A stretch of 12,306 nucleotides of DNA, from positions 1-12,306 of the forward strand of contig NZ_LSKQ01000027.1 of NCBI RefSeq assembly GCF_001557115.1, given 5' to 3'. Shown piece after piece: positions 1 to 7,619 of this stretch. The notes under the pieces are model-generated. The model was not told the DNA's origin and made no database searches. It worked only from the letters and a program-made list of their open reading frames with translations. Source of the DNA: Erythrobacter sp. CCH5-A1. GTDB lineage: Bacteria; Pseudomonadota; Alphaproteobacteria; Sphingomonadales; Sphingomonadaceae. Positions within the stretch are counted from its first letter, which is position 1, and each line of letters starts with the position of its first letter. Position numbers and translations under genes: made by a program.

Positions 1-24
1 GGTATCGGGGCTAGGGGTGGGAGA

Positions 25-357
25 TCAATCCTCTTCAGGCTCCACCGGTATCCCCGGCGCCAGCGCCTTCATCTCTTCGCGGATCGCCTGGGCGCGCTCG
101 CAGGCTGCGTCGTCACCCTCGCCGCAGCGCTCCATCGCCTTGGCATAGGCACGGTCGAGCTCGCCCATGCGCTCCTCGCGTTTGCGGATTTCGCGGCCGC
201 GCTTCTCGTCGGCTTCGGACTGGCTGGTGGTGGCGAGGTCGGCACCCTTGCTCACCACGCGCACCGGCGCGGTGACCACGCCGACCGCCGCCTTGGCGAG
301 GCAGCCCTGAAGGGCGAGGGCGGCGCAGATGAGCGCGAGGATTCGCAGCGGAGCCAT
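25..357 (-). CDS. Small lipoprotein, charged helical, function unknown
   Basis: A 110-residue predicted lipoprotein. A short basic N-terminus and a hydrophobic stretch lead to the lipobox L-Q-G-C with the acceptor cysteine at residue 19, so the mature protein should be lipid-anchored in the cell envelope. The mature part begins with a small-residue segment (KAAVGVVTAPVRVV) and continues as a highly charged, probably helical or coiled-coil region rich in E, K and R. It holds two further cysteines (about 78 and 86) that could form a disulfide. I used the ATG at 357; a GTG at 366 would add three residues and neither has a good ribosome binding site. It lies 40 bp downstream of the head-GIN lipoprotein gene in the same direction and may share its transcript. 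Proteins of this look are common hypotheticals in sphingomonads (from memory); I assign no function. Confidence 0.75.
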   Translation of the reverse strand: MAPLRILALICAALALQGCLAKAAVGVVTAPVRVVSKGADLATTSQSEADEKRGREIRKREERMGELDRAYAKAMERCGEGDDAACERAQAIREEMKALAPGIPVEPEED

Positions 358-397
358 GACCCGCACAGTGTCGCTCAGGGCTTAAGATCTGGCAAAC

Positions 398-1171
398 CTA
401 TTCCGCGGGCTTCGCCGGGGCGGCGGGCAATGCAGGGAACGCCCCGCTCGTGCCGCCGCTGCCCGGCGAGCAGGTGAGCGTGCCCGAACCGAAGGCGTTT
501 ACGGAGCACCTGGCGCTGCCCGAGACCTTGATGTCGCCCGCGCCGCCGATCGTCGCCTCGACCGTCCCGTCCGAGGCGAAGGCAACGTCGCCGCTGCCGC
601 CGATCGTGATTTCGGCCTGATCGGCCTTCAGCGCCGGCATCTCGACCTCGCCCGCGCCGCCGATCAGCACCTTCAGCTCCTTTGCCGTGCCGCTGCCGCG
701 CACCGTACCGCTGCCGCCGATGTTGATGCCGAGCGTCTGGCCAGAGAACTTCTCGAACTCGACCGTGCCGCTGCCGCCGATATTGATCGCGGCCTCGCTG
801 GCGAGGCCCTGCGCCTTGACCGTGCCCGCGCCGCCGATGATGATTTCCTCCGGCGGGGGCATGGTGATGCGGATGGTGGCGGTGCTGTTGCCGTTCCAGC
901 CCTCGACCCGGGTGATGCCGATCACCTCCTTGTCGCGCACGAAGCGCAAGGAGTCGGTGTCGCTGCCCTCGACCTTGATCGCGAAGGTGTTGCCCTCGGT
1001 GACGATCACGTTGTCGCCCGAGGCGAGGAAGACCTTCGGGGGCGCCTCGCCCGCGATCTCGATTTCGGAGAGCGGCACGCCCTTCTGGCCGTTGATCTCG
1101 ACATCGGCGCCATCGCATCCGGCGAGGGCGGCGGTGCCGGCAAGCAGCAGCGCGAGGCGTTGGCGGATCAT
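398..1171 (-). CDS. Head-GIN domain (DUF2807) lipoprotein
   Basis: A 257-residue predicted lipoprotein. The signal peptide ends in the lipobox L-A-G-C with cysteine 19. The body matches the head-GIN/DUF2807 type: an N-terminal beta-rich part (about 40-105, with V-x-E-G-W-N-like character) followed by six regularly spaced G-G-[SA]-G motifs at residues 113, 132, 152, 171, 191 and 209, as expected for turns of a right-handed beta-helix. Cysteines 222 and 234 may form a disulfide; the C-terminus is an A/P-rich linker. The ATG at 1171 is chosen because GGGAG lies 8 nt upstream and the signal peptide starts there; an in-frame extension to 1213 has no such support. Family members are called putative auto-transporter adhesins, but that name is weakly founded. 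The role is unknown, probably extracytoplasmic or outer-membrane-associated. Confidence 0.88.
   Translation of the reverse strand: MIRQRLALLLAGTAALAGCDGADVEINGQKGVPLSEIEIAGEAPPKVFLASGDNVIVTEGNTFAIKVEGSDTDSLRFVRDKEVIGITRVEGWNGNSTATIRITMPPPEEIIIGGAGTVKAQGLASEAAINIGGSGTVEFEKFSGQTLGINIGGSGTVRGSGTAKELKVLIGGAGEVEMPALKADQAEITIGGSGDVAFASDGTVEATIGGAGDIKVSGSARCSVNAFGSGTLTCSPGSGGTSGAFPALPAAPAKPAE
536..835 (-). repeat. Six-fold coding repeat of the head-GIN domain
   Basis: About 57-60-bp repeats inside the lipoprotein gene encode the six G-G-[SA]-G-x-[VI] motifs, spaced 19, 20, 19, 20 and 18 residues apart. At the DNA level the most similar copies share the plus-strand word CCGCTGCCGCCGAT, visible near 709 and 769. 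This is a protein-level repeat, not a mobile or CRISPR repeat. Confidence 0.8.
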
Positions 1172-1177
1172 GCGTGT

Positions 1178-1184
1178 CTCTCCC
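1178..1184 (-). promoter_or_regulatory. Ribosome binding site of the head-GIN gene
   Basis: Reads GGGAGAG on the minus strand, with its GGGAG core 8 nt before the ATG at 1171. It decides this start over the in-frame ATG at 1213. Confidence 0.6.
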
Positions 1185-1248
1185 GTTGGCGTATTGCTGA
1201 TGTAATACACCATGGGGCCGGGTGCAAGGGGGGCCTACGCCAACGCCC

Positions 1249-1284
1249 GAAACGAAAAGGGCCGCCCCATCGGGACGGCCCTTT
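1249..1284 (-). terminator. Intrinsic terminator of carD
   Basis: On the minus strand a 13-bp stem (AAAGGGCCGTCCC paired with GGGGCGGCCCTTT, one G-U pair) closes a 3-nt loop and runs into UUUUCGUUUCG. The arms are at 1272-1284 and 1256-1268. It begins 28 bp past the carD stop codon and separates carD from the two lipoprotein genes. Read on the plus strand the stem has a C-A mismatch and a poorer T tract, so minus-strand use is favoured. Confidence 0.85.
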
Positions 1285-1312
1285 CGATTTCGCGGCAAAG
1301 CGCCTCGGAAGC

Positions 1313-1846
1313 TTACGCTTCCTCGGCGGTGTCGTAATACTGCGGCGCGTGCTGGCGCAGCACGTCGAGGATCTTGCCGAGTGCGGTGGGCTCGTCGGTC
1401 TCTTCCATCGCTGCGAGTTCACGGGCGAGGCGGCTGGAGGCCGCTTCGAAGATCTGACGTTCCGAATAAGACTGCTCGGGCTGGTCTTCGGGGCGGAACA
1501 GGTCGCGGGTCACTTCGGCGATCGACACGAGGTCGCCCGAGTTGATCTTGGCTTCATATTCCTGCGCGCGGCGCGACCACATGGTGCGCTTCACCTTGGG
1601 CTTGCCCTTCAGGGTTTCCATTGCCTGCTTGAGCGTCTTGTCCGACGAAAGCTTGCGCATCCCGATCGCTTCGACCTTGTTGGTCGGTACCCGCAGGGTC
1701 ATGCGTTCCTTCTCGAAGCGCAGCACATAGAGTTCGAGCTGCATCCCGGCGATTTCCTCGCTCTGGAGCTCGATCACCCGGCCCACGCCGTGCTTCGGGT
1801 AGACAACATAATCGCCGACGGTGAATGCGTTCGCGGTGCTCGCCAT
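1313..1846 (-). CDS. carD: CarD/CdnL-family RNA polymerase-binding transcription factor
   Basis: A 177-residue protein of the CarD_CdnL_TRCF family. The N-terminal Tudor-like RNA polymerase interaction domain (about 8-65) contains the typical F-x-x-G-D-x-V-V-Y-P-x-H-G-V-G and the later L-R-V-P. The C-terminal helical domain (about 70-170) carries the conserved basic W-S-R-R-x-x-E-Y motif, with Trp90 in the position that contacts the upstream edge of the transcription bubble in studied CarD proteins. Family members bind the beta subunit and stabilise open complexes, notably at rRNA and other growth-related promoters; I infer the same here. The start at 1846 is supported by AAGGAA five nt upstream; an extension to 1924 has no comparable site. 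It appears to have its own promoter about 180 bp upstream and ends at a strong terminator. Length is normal for alphaproteobacteria. Confidence 0.95.
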   Translation of the reverse strand: MASTANAFTVGDYVVYPKHGVGRVIELQSEEIAGMQLELYVLRFEKERMTLRVPTNKVEAIGMRKLSSDKTLKQAMETLKGKPKVKRTMWSRRAQEYEAKINSGDLVSIAEVTRDLFRPEDQPEQSYSERQIFEAASSRLARELAAMEETDEPTALGKILDVLRQHAPQYYDTAEEA

Positions 1847-2031
1847 GCACGTTCCTTTCAATCGGCCCACCTGGCAACGGGAGAGAGGGACGGGGAAACC
1901 GGCGGCGCGACCCTTACCCCTCACGGGGCGAGCGCCGGTTGGACACGTCCGTTAGGGGGTTGCTGGTTTCGGGCCTTCCTGGTTTCTGGACGCCTGCGCA
2001 GACAAGGGTCTGTCGCGGTCGTGCCATTATA
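1847..2031 (-). promoter_or_regulatory. Putative carD promoter and structured leader
   Basis: On the minus strand a perfect TATAAT lies at 2026-2031 with no good -35 hexamer at 16-18 bp; the palindrome CAATATTG occupies 2046-2053 near where it would be. Transcription from about 2018-2020 would give a leader of about 170 nt. The leader contains a dyad with 8-bp arms AACCGGCG/CGCCGGTT (1933-1940 and 1897-1904), enclosing a smaller CCCC/GGGG hairpin (1917-1928). It ends in AAGGAA (1852-1857) before the carD ATG. The TATAAT box and arms are seen directly; the promoter role is inferred. Confidence 0.45.
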
Positions 2032-2124
2032 TAGCACACCTGCAACAATATTGCGAGTCGGCGTTTGTATGAACCCGCCACCCGTCCCGCAATGCGCCAG
2101 CGACGGGCGGAACGCGGCTGCCGA

Positions 2125-2463
2125 TCAGTCGCCTTCGCCCGGCGCCTCAGTGAAGTACTTCTCGAACTTGCCCTTTTCGCCCTTGAACGCGTCGGCATCG
2201 TCGGGCGGGGCCTTCTGGCTGGTGATGTTGGGCCACACGGCCGAGAACTTGGTGTTGAGTTCGAGCCACTTTTCGAGCCCGTCCTCGGTATCGGGGAGAA
2301 TCGCTTCGGCCGGGCATTCCGGCTCGCACACGCCGCAATCGATGCATTCGCTGGGGTTGATCACCAGCATGTTCTCGCCTTCGTAGAAACAGTCGACCGG
2401 GCACACTTCCACGCAGTCGGTGTACTTGCACTTGATGCAGTCTTCGGTGACGACGTAAGTCAT
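2125..2463 (-). CDS. fdxA: 7Fe ferredoxin FdxA
   Basis: A 112-residue two-cluster ferredoxin for cytoplasmic electron transfer. Cysteines at 9, 12, 17, 21, 25, 40, 43, 46 and 50 match the Azotobacter vinelandii ferredoxin I pattern shifted by one for the initiator Met. Cys9, 17 and 50 would bind the [3Fe-4S] cluster; Cys21, 40, 43 and 46 would bind the [4Fe-4S] cluster; Cys12 and 25 are the extra conserved ones. The C-terminal half (F-S-A-V-W-P-N-I-T and an acidic end) is the usual extension of this subfamily. The ATG at 2463 lies 10 bp past the S4-protein gene, so the two are probably cotranscribed; the ribosome site (GAAAGAG) is weak. The physiological partner is not shown by the context. 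Confidence 0.96.
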   Translation of the reverse strand: MTYVVTEDCIKCKYTDCVEVCPVDCFYEGENMLVINPSECIDCGVCEPECPAEAILPDTEDGLEKWLELNTKFSAVWPNITSQKAPPDDADAFKGEKGKFEKYFTEAPGEGD

Positions 2464-2473
2464 TGCGGCTCTT

Positions 2474-2833
2474 TCACGAGAAGTCTTCGGGATCGCCGGA
2501 CAGGACGCCCGACGATGGCGGCGACGCGCCTATGGCGAATTGCCCCATACGGTCAAGTGCGTCGGAAGCAACCTCACGATAATGCGATGCGGCCTCGGCG
2601 GGCGAGCCGCGCCGGTCGGGCAGGGCGATCACCTCGACCACCCGCACGCCGCCGCCGACCGCGAGGGTGAGCACGTCCCCGATACGCACCTGCTCCGACC
2701 CGCGCAGCACATGCTTTCTGTTGCGGCGCAAAGCACGGGTTTCGATCAGCGCGTCGGCAGCGGAGCGGGTGCGGGCAAAGCGCAGGTAGACCAGCAGCCG
2801 GTCGATGCGGATCGCGCTGCCGCCCGCACTCAT
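2474..2833 (-). CDS. S4-domain RNA-binding protein, HslR/Hsp15-like
   Basis: A 119-residue protein with an N-terminal S4 RNA-binding domain (about 8-58). It has the typical I-R-I-D-R-L-L-x-x-L-R-F-x-R-T-R-x-x-A opening and the later V-R-I-G-D-V-L-T-L strand. The loop usually reading V-x-x-N-G-x-x-V is unusually basic here ([10 protein letters not shown]). A less conserved tail with S-H-Y-R-E-V follows and ends in a Ser/Gly/acidic stretch. Hsp15 of Escherichia coli binds stalled 50S subunits carrying peptidyl-tRNA; a ribosome or structured-RNA role is likely but unproven here. Its ATG overlaps the helicase stop codon as ATGA, implying translational coupling to that RNA helicase, and fdxA follows at 10 bp. 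Confidence 0.88.
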   Translation of the reverse strand: MSAGGSAIRIDRLLVYLRFARTRSAADALIETRALRRNRKHVLRGSEQVRIGDVLTLAVGGGVRVVEVIALPDRRGSPAEAASHYREVASDALDRMGQFAIGASPPSSGVLSGDPEDFS

Positions 2834-5628
2834 CCCTTGAGCAGGTCCGCCAGCTTGTCGAAGGCCCCGCCGGCGCGCGCGGGGCCGGTGTCGGACTTGG
2901 GCAGGGGCGGGCGATTGTCGCCCCCCGAACGGCCGTGCGGTTTGCCGCCGGGCTTCCCGCGCCGCTCGCCCTCGGGCCGGTTACCCCGCTCGCTCCGGGG
3001 ACGATCGTCGCGCTTTTCGCCGCGCGGCTTGCCCTCGGCGGGGCGCCCGTCCTTGCGAGCGTCCTTGCGCTCGGGCTTCCCGTGCCGGGTGCGCTCGGCG
3101 CTGCGCGCCTCGCGGCGGGCTTCCCGCTCCTCCGGGCGGCGCGGGCGCCAGTACCAGCGGTCGGGGGCGGCGGGGCCGTGGGCGCCCTCGGGCAGGGCGC
3201 GGGCCTTGTCGCAGCGGAAGCCCGCGCTCCCGAGCAGGCGGCGGGCGTTCTCGGCCTCGAGCCCCACCGACACCGCCAGCGCGAGGTCAACGCGGAACGG
3301 GCGGTTGCGCTCCTTCGGGTGCGCCGCAACCACCTTGGCCCGCGCCTCGAAGGCGGCGCGGAGGATTTTTTCGGCCAGATCGACCCGGATCGCCTGCGAC
3401 CCGGCATAACGATAGCCCGCAGGCAGACGTCCCTTGGCCCAGCTGCCCTCGGCCAGCACCGGCTGCATCGCCTCCTGCACCGCGCGCAGATCGAGCCCGA
3501 GCGCATGGAGCAGGCGGCGCGGGGCGGGCTTCAGCAGCGGGGCATCGAAAATGTCGAGCGCGCCGAAGGTGATGCCGAGCTTGCGCAGATAGGGCCGCAT
3601 CTCCTTGGGCAGGTTCTCGAGCCCCGCCTCCTCGCGGCTTATGACGCCGCGCGCCTCGATCAGGGTGATGACCAGCGCGCGCGCCTGCGACCCGGCGGCA
3701 GGATCGCGCGCGGCCTCGGCGAGCTTGCGCAGGGGCGCGAGCGGTTCGAGCTGGGCTTCGAGCCATGCGGCGAGGCCTGCCTCAAGCTTCGCCTTGGCCG
3801 CATCGGGCAGCAGCGCCACATCGCGGGTCAGGGCGAGGCGCGGGGTGCCGAAGTTGCCCGAGCCGGGGTGGCCGGGGAAGGTGATCTCGGCCAGCGCCCG
3901 GCCCTGCCAGCGGATCGCCCCGCCCGCGATCTCCAGCTCGGCGATGCCCTGCGAGAGCAGCCACTCGGCCTTTTCGGCGAGCAGCGCCGGCAGCGCCTTC
4001 TCGCCCGCCGCGAGCAGCATCCGCCGGTCGGCGACGCCCGCCGAGGGATCGACATGGAAGCGGAAGCCCTCGAGGCGGCCGATGCTCTCGCCCTCCACCG
4101 TCAGATGGCCGTCGGGTTCGAGGGTGACGGGCAGCGCAGAGGCATCCTGTCCCAGCGATTTCATCAAGAGTGTCGTCCTCCGGTTGACGAAACGCTCGGT
4201 CAGCCGCGCGTGCAGCGCATCCGAGAGCTTCGCCTCGACCGCGCGCGCCCGCGCGGCCATTTCGTCACGCGCCAGCACCCAGTCGGGACGCTGGCAGATA
4301 TAGGCCCAGCTGCGAATCGCCGCGATTCGCCCTTGCAGCGTGTCGATGTCGCCCTGCATCCGGTCAAGCTCGGCGATGCGCGCCGCGACGAAATCCGCGC
4401 CGAGATAGCCGCCCTGGAGGTCGTCCCACAGGCGGGCGACGAAGCGGGCGTGCTGCTCGACCCCGAGATTGCGAAAGTCGGGGAGCGAGCAGGCCTCCCA
4501 GAAGCGCCGCACGCTCCCCGCGCCCTTGACCGTGTCGGCGATGGCATCGCCCGCGAGGCGTTTGAGCACGGCGAGGTCGATGGCCTCGGGCGCCGCTTTC
4601 AGCACCGCATTTTCGGGCCGCGCTTCGAGATCGGAGATCAGCGCGGAGAGCGAATCGAAGCGCGGATCGGCCTCGCGCCAGAACAGGTGGGTGAGGGGCG
4701 CGAACTTGTGCTCCTCGATCGCGTAGACTTCCTCGTCGGTGAACTGGAGCGGTTCGCCGTCGCCCTTGCCCGTGCCTGACAGGGTGCCGAAAGTGCCGTC
4801 GCGCTGGTGCCGCCCTGCGCGGCCGGCGATCTGCGCCATCTCCGAAGGGGTGAGGCGGCGCTTCCTCCTCCCGTCATACTTGGTCAGCGCGGCGAAGGCG
4901 ACGTGGTCGAGATCGAGGTTCAGCCCCATCCCGATGGCGTCGGTGGCGACGATGTAATCGACCTCGCCCGCCTGAAACATCGCGACCTGCTTGTTGCGGG
5001 TCTCGGGCGAGAGTGCGCCCATCACCACCGCCGCCCCGCCGCGGAACCGCCGCAAGGCCTCGGCCATGGCGTAGACCTGCTCGACGGAGAAGGCGACCAC
5101 GGCGGAGCGCTTGGGCAGGCGCGACAATTTGCACACGCCCGCATGGCTGAGGGTCGAAAAGCGCGGGCGGCTGGTCACTTCCGCCTTGGGGATCAGCGCC
5201 TTGACCATCGGTTCGAGCGTCGCCGAGCCGAGGATCATCGTCTCCTCGCGCCCGCGCATGTGCAGCAGGCGGTCGGTGAAGATGTGGCCGCGTTCCGGGT
5301 CCGCACCCAATTGCGCCTCGTCGAGGGCGACGAAGGCGTGCTGACCCGCAGTCCTCGGCATCGCTTCGGCGGTGCAGAGGAAATAGCGCGCCTCGGGCGG
5401 TTCGATCCGCTCCTCGCCGGTGATCAGCGCGACCTGCTTGTCGCCCTTGATCGCGCGAACCCGGTCATAGACCTCGCGCGCCAGCAGCCGCAGCGGGAAG
5501 CCCATCATGCCGGAGGAATGGCCGCACATCCGCTCGATCGCGAGGTGCGTCTTGCCGGTGTTGGTCGGCCCGAGCACGGCGCGGACGTGAGCGTCCTCGG
5601 CGGGACGGGGGGTGAGCGACTGGGGCAC
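2830..5628 (-). CDS. SUV3-like DExH-box RNA helicase
   Basis: A 932-residue superfamily 2 helicase resembling the mitochondrial SUV3 type. Motif I is G-P-T-N-T-G-K-T-H (20-28), motif II is D-E-A-Q (103-106), motif III is G-S-A-T (134-137), motif V is A-T-D-A-I-G-M-G-L-N-L (228-238) and motif VI is Q-I-A-G-R-A-G-R (266-273). The early M-G-F-P-L-R-L-L-A-R-E segment is also typical of SUV3 proteins. A long helical and accessory region follows (about 300-820). The C-terminus is a low-complexity R/K/E/G/P tail (about 828-912), probably disordered and RNA-binding, closed by a short hydrophobic helix ([11 protein letters not shown], 922-932). SUV3 unwinds RNA for 3'-5' decay with PNPase in mitochondria; an RNA-decay role is inferred. 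The start at 5628 is GTG with no clear Shine-Dalgarno site. The downstream S4 gene overlaps by 4 bp. Confidence 0.93.
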   Translation of the reverse strand: MPQSLTPRPAEDAHVRAVLGPTNTGKTHLAIERMCGHSSGMMGFPLRLLAREVYDRVRAIKGDKQVALITGEERIEPPEARYFLCTAEAMPRTAGQHAFVALDEAQLGADPERGHIFTDRLLHMRGREETMILGSATLEPMVKALIPKAEVTSRPRFSTLSHAGVCKLSRLPKRSAVVAFSVEQVYAMAEALRRFRGGAAVVMGALSPETRNKQVAMFQAGEVDYIVATDAIGMGLNLDLDHVAFAALTKYDGRRKRRLTPSEMAQIAGRAGRHQRDGTFGTLSGTGKGDGEPLQFTDEEVYAIEEHKFAPLTHLFWREADPRFDSLSALISDLEARPENAVLKAAPEAIDLAVLKRLAGDAIADTVKGAGSVRRFWEACSLPDFRNLGVEQHARFVARLWDDLQGGYLGADFVAARIAELDRMQGDIDTLQGRIAAIRSWAYICQRPDWVLARDEMAARARAVEAKLSDALHARLTERFVNRRTTLLMKSLGQDASALPVTLEPDGHLTVEGESIGRLEGFRFHVDPSAGVADRRMLLAAGEKALPALLAEKAEWLLSQGIAELEIAGGAIRWQGRALAEITFPGHPGSGNFGTPRLALTRDVALLPDAAKAKLEAGLAAWLEAQLEPLAPLRKLAEAARDPAAGSQARALVITLIEARGVISREEAGLENLPKEMRPYLRKLGITFGALDIFDAPLLKPAPRRLLHALGLDLRAVQEAMQPVLAEGSWAKGRLPAGYRYAGSQAIRVDLAEKILRAAFEARAKVVAAHPKERNRPFRVDLALAVSVGLEAENARRLLGSAGFRCDKARALPEGAHGPAAPDRWYWRPRRPEEREARREARSAERTRHGKPERKDARKDGRPAEGKPRGEKRDDRPRSERGNRPEGERRGKPGGKPHGRSGGDNRPPLPKSDTGPARAGGAFDKLADLLKG

Positions 5629-5832
5629 GGCTACGCGGTCATCGCAGGCTTGCCGTGAGGGGGCAAGGCCATGAGACAGCCCCGCGCGGCGATACGCACA
5701 ACACCTTATCGCACGGTGGCACCGACTGGTCGCTGGTTAAGCCCGGCTTTACTATGTTGTGCCAAAAAAATCGGACAAGGCTCCGCCCGAGGGTGGCGCA
5801 AGGCTCGCCTACCAAGGGCACCGCTTCGGGGC
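5629..5832. promoter_or_regulatory. Divergent intergenic region, helicase and M23 peptidase
   Basis: This 204-bp gap should contain promoters in both directions. No consensus pair is convincing. A plus-strand TACTAT at 5750-5755 could be a -10 element for the peptidase gene, but its -35 is poor. Two inverted repeats are visible: CTTGCC-N7-GGCAAG (5649-5667), just upstream of the helicase start, and GCGATA-N12-TATCGC (5689-5712). Either could be an operator or a leader hairpin. The peptidase reading frame stays open upstream to 5671, but the encoded stretch looks non-coding. Confidence 0.35.
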
Positions 5833-7593
5833 ATGATGTTGGATCACGCGCGCAAACTGACCGATCCGGCAGAAGGCCCGGAGGACGCCGGGGACATTCC
5901 GCCCGAAGCGGAAAGCCGCGCGCTGGCGATTGTCCCTGCGCCGATCGATCCCCAAACCGCGCGCGATCTCATTCCTTACCTGCAGAACGGCAAGAAGCTC
6001 GCGCCGCCGACTTTCAGCGAACGCGCCAAGCGGCGCCTGAAGGCGAGGCTTGGGCACTATGCCGCGCGCTACGAGGCGTGGCGGCTTGACGCCTCGCAAT
6101 GGTTCGACCGGCTCGATATCGCGCCCGATCTCGCCGAGAATATCGGCAGCCGCCGCTGGCTGCGGGGCCTCGGCACGATGGTGGGGCTCGGCGCGCTGGC
6201 GATTGCCTGCTGGCCCGATCTCACCCCGCTCGAGGCGCGCCCCTCGATGCCGCGCGGCGAGGCGGTGGATGCCGAGATGCGCAGCCAGATGATCCTGCCG
6301 CTCGCGCTGGGTGCCGATTCCGGCCGCCGGATGGGGCCGACCGAGGCGGTGATCGCGCTCAAGAGCGCGCCCGAGCGGCCGCAGATCCAGATGGTGCTGA
6401 CGCTCGCGCCGGGGGACAGCTTCGCCTCGATGCTGCGCCGTGCGGGCGTGGCGGCGGAGGATATCGACCGTGCCGCCGCCCTCGTCGGGCAGGCCGTGGC
6501 GGTTGGCGATATCCAGCCGGGCACGCAGATGGACCTCATCCTCGGCCGCCGCACCGCGCCGGGGCAACCGCGCCCGCTCGACAGCCTCGCCTTCCGCGCC
6601 CGCTTCGATCTCGAACTGGCGCTGACCCGCCCCGGCGTCGGCGAGGTCAATCCCGATGGCACCCCGGTGATCCCCTCGGGCCCGCTCGCGCTCCGGCGCA
6701 ATGTGATTCGGGTCGACGAGACCCCGCTCAGGGTGCGCGGGGTGGTGGGCCCAAGCCTCTACCGTTCGATGCGCGCGGCCGGCGTGCCGGCGAGCGCGGT
6801 GCAGGAATACCTGAAGACGCTCGACGCGCAGATCGACATGGACCGCGAGGTCCGTGCCACCGACGAATTCGACATCATCCTTGCCTACCGCCGTGCCGCC
6901 ACCGGCGAGCGGCAGGCCGGACAACTGCTCTATGCCGGGGTCGACCGAGCCGGACAGCCGCGCACCCAGCTGATGCGCTGGGGCAGCGAGGGTCGCTTTT
7001 ACGAGGCATCGGGCGTAGGCGAACAGCGCCGCGGGCTGCTGGCGCCGGTGCCGGGGGCGGTCACCTCGAACTTCGGCATGCGCCGCCACCCGATCCTCGG
7101 CTACATGCGGATGCATGCCGGGATCGACTTCAAGGCCCAGTACGGCACGCCGATCGTCGCGGTGAGCGATGGCCGGGTGGTCTCCGCCGGCCGCGCCGGG
7201 GGATGCGGGGTCGCGGTGCGGCTCGAGCACGGCGGCGGGCTCTCGACCCGCTATTGCCACATGAGCCGCATGGCGGTGGCGCCCGGCATGTCGGTGCGGC
7301 GCGGGCAGGTGATTGGCTATGTCGGATCGACCGGGCTCTCGACCGGCGCGCATCTCCATTACGAGATGTATCGCGGCGGGCGGGTGATCAATCCGGCGAG
7401 CGTCCAGTTCGTCAACCGCGCGCTGCTTTCGGGCACCGAGCTGCTCGATTTCCGGCTTCAGTTGATGAAGCTGAAGCAGATCGAGGTCGGCGCCGCTCTC
7501 AAGGATCTCGCTCCGGCGGCGAACGAGGTGAAGGCCCCGGTGCGCGAGATCGAGAAGGTCGCCGGGCCCACCCCTGCGCCGAAGAAGCCGTAA
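5833..7593 (+). CDS. Membrane-anchored M23 family metallopeptidase
   Basis: A 586-residue LytM/M23 peptidase expected to cut peptidoglycan peptide bridges in the periplasm. An N-terminal cytoplasmic part of about 105 residues with a basic segment (S-E-R-A-K-R-R-L-K-A-R) precedes one membrane span (about 109-127). A linker and a LysM/OapA-like region (about 184-236) follow, then a further beta-rich region. The M23 domain lies at about 400-522. Expected zinc ligands are visible: His428 and Asp432 in M-H-A-G-I-D-F and His509 in H-L-H-Y, with catalytic His476 (R-Y-C-H-M) and His507. The enzyme therefore looks active rather than a degenerate LytM. The C-terminus (about 540-586) is a charged extension. 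The ATG at 5833 (or the adjacent one at 5836) is chosen because the upstream extension lacks coding character; the ribosome site is weak. hemB begins 45 bp downstream. Confidence 0.92.
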   Translation: MMLDHARKLTDPAEGPEDAGDIPPEAESRALAIVPAPIDPQTARDLIPYLQNGKKLAPPTFSERAKRRLKARLGHYAARYEAWRLDASQWFDRLDIAPDLAENIGSRRWLRGLGTMVGLGALAIACWPDLTPLEARPSMPRGEAVDAEMRSQMILPLALGADSGRRMGPTEAVIALKSAPERPQIQMVLTLAPGDSFASMLRRAGVAAEDIDRAAALVGQAVAVGDIQPGTQMDLILGRRTAPGQPRPLDSLAFRARFDLELALTRPGVGEVNPDGTPVIPSGPLALRRNVIRVDETPLRVRGVVGPSLYRSMRAAGVPASAVQEYLKTLDAQIDMDREVRATDEFDIILAYRRAATGERQAGQLLYAGVDRAGQPRTQLMRWGSEGRFYEASGVGEQRRGLLAPVPGAVTSNFGMRRHPILGYMRMHAGIDFKAQYGTPIVAVSDGRVVSAGRAGGCGVAVRLEHGGGLSTRYCHMSRMAVAPGMSVRRGQVIGYVGSTGLSTGAHLHYEMYRGGRVINPASVQFVNRALLSGTELLDFRLQLMKLKQIEVGAALKDLAPAANEVKAPVREIEKVAGPTPAPKKP

Positions 7594-7619
7594 GCAGCGC
7601 TTGTCGTCCAAGGCGGATT

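Noticed and set aside
700..840. Regularly spaced short repeats resembling a CRISPR array
   Set aside because: The repeats lie in frame in the lipoprotein gene and encode G-G-[SA]-G turns. The intervening sequences are coding and the repeat units vary.
1202..1227. Possible promoter of the head-GIN lipoprotein gene (TTGCAC and TATTAC on the minus strand)
   Set aside because: The spacer is only 14 bp, too short for a sigma-70-type promoter. A nearby GTATT-N8-AATAC repeat is also too short to call an operator.
2081..2107. Possible terminator after fdxA (CCCGTC/GACGGG arms on the minus strand)
   Set aside because: Only 6 bp pair around a 15-nt loop and no U tract follows, so it is too weak to call.
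2935..4779. A 614-codon open frame on the plus strand opposite the helicase gene
   Set aside because: It has no recognisable motif and shadow-like composition; the helicase on the minus strand has all SF2 motifs in order.
5671..5832. Upstream extension of the M23 peptidase reading frame
   Set aside because: The 54 extra residues lack the gene's composition, would sit in front of a cytoplasmic N-terminus, and have no ribosome binding site. The region is better explained as promoter and leader.
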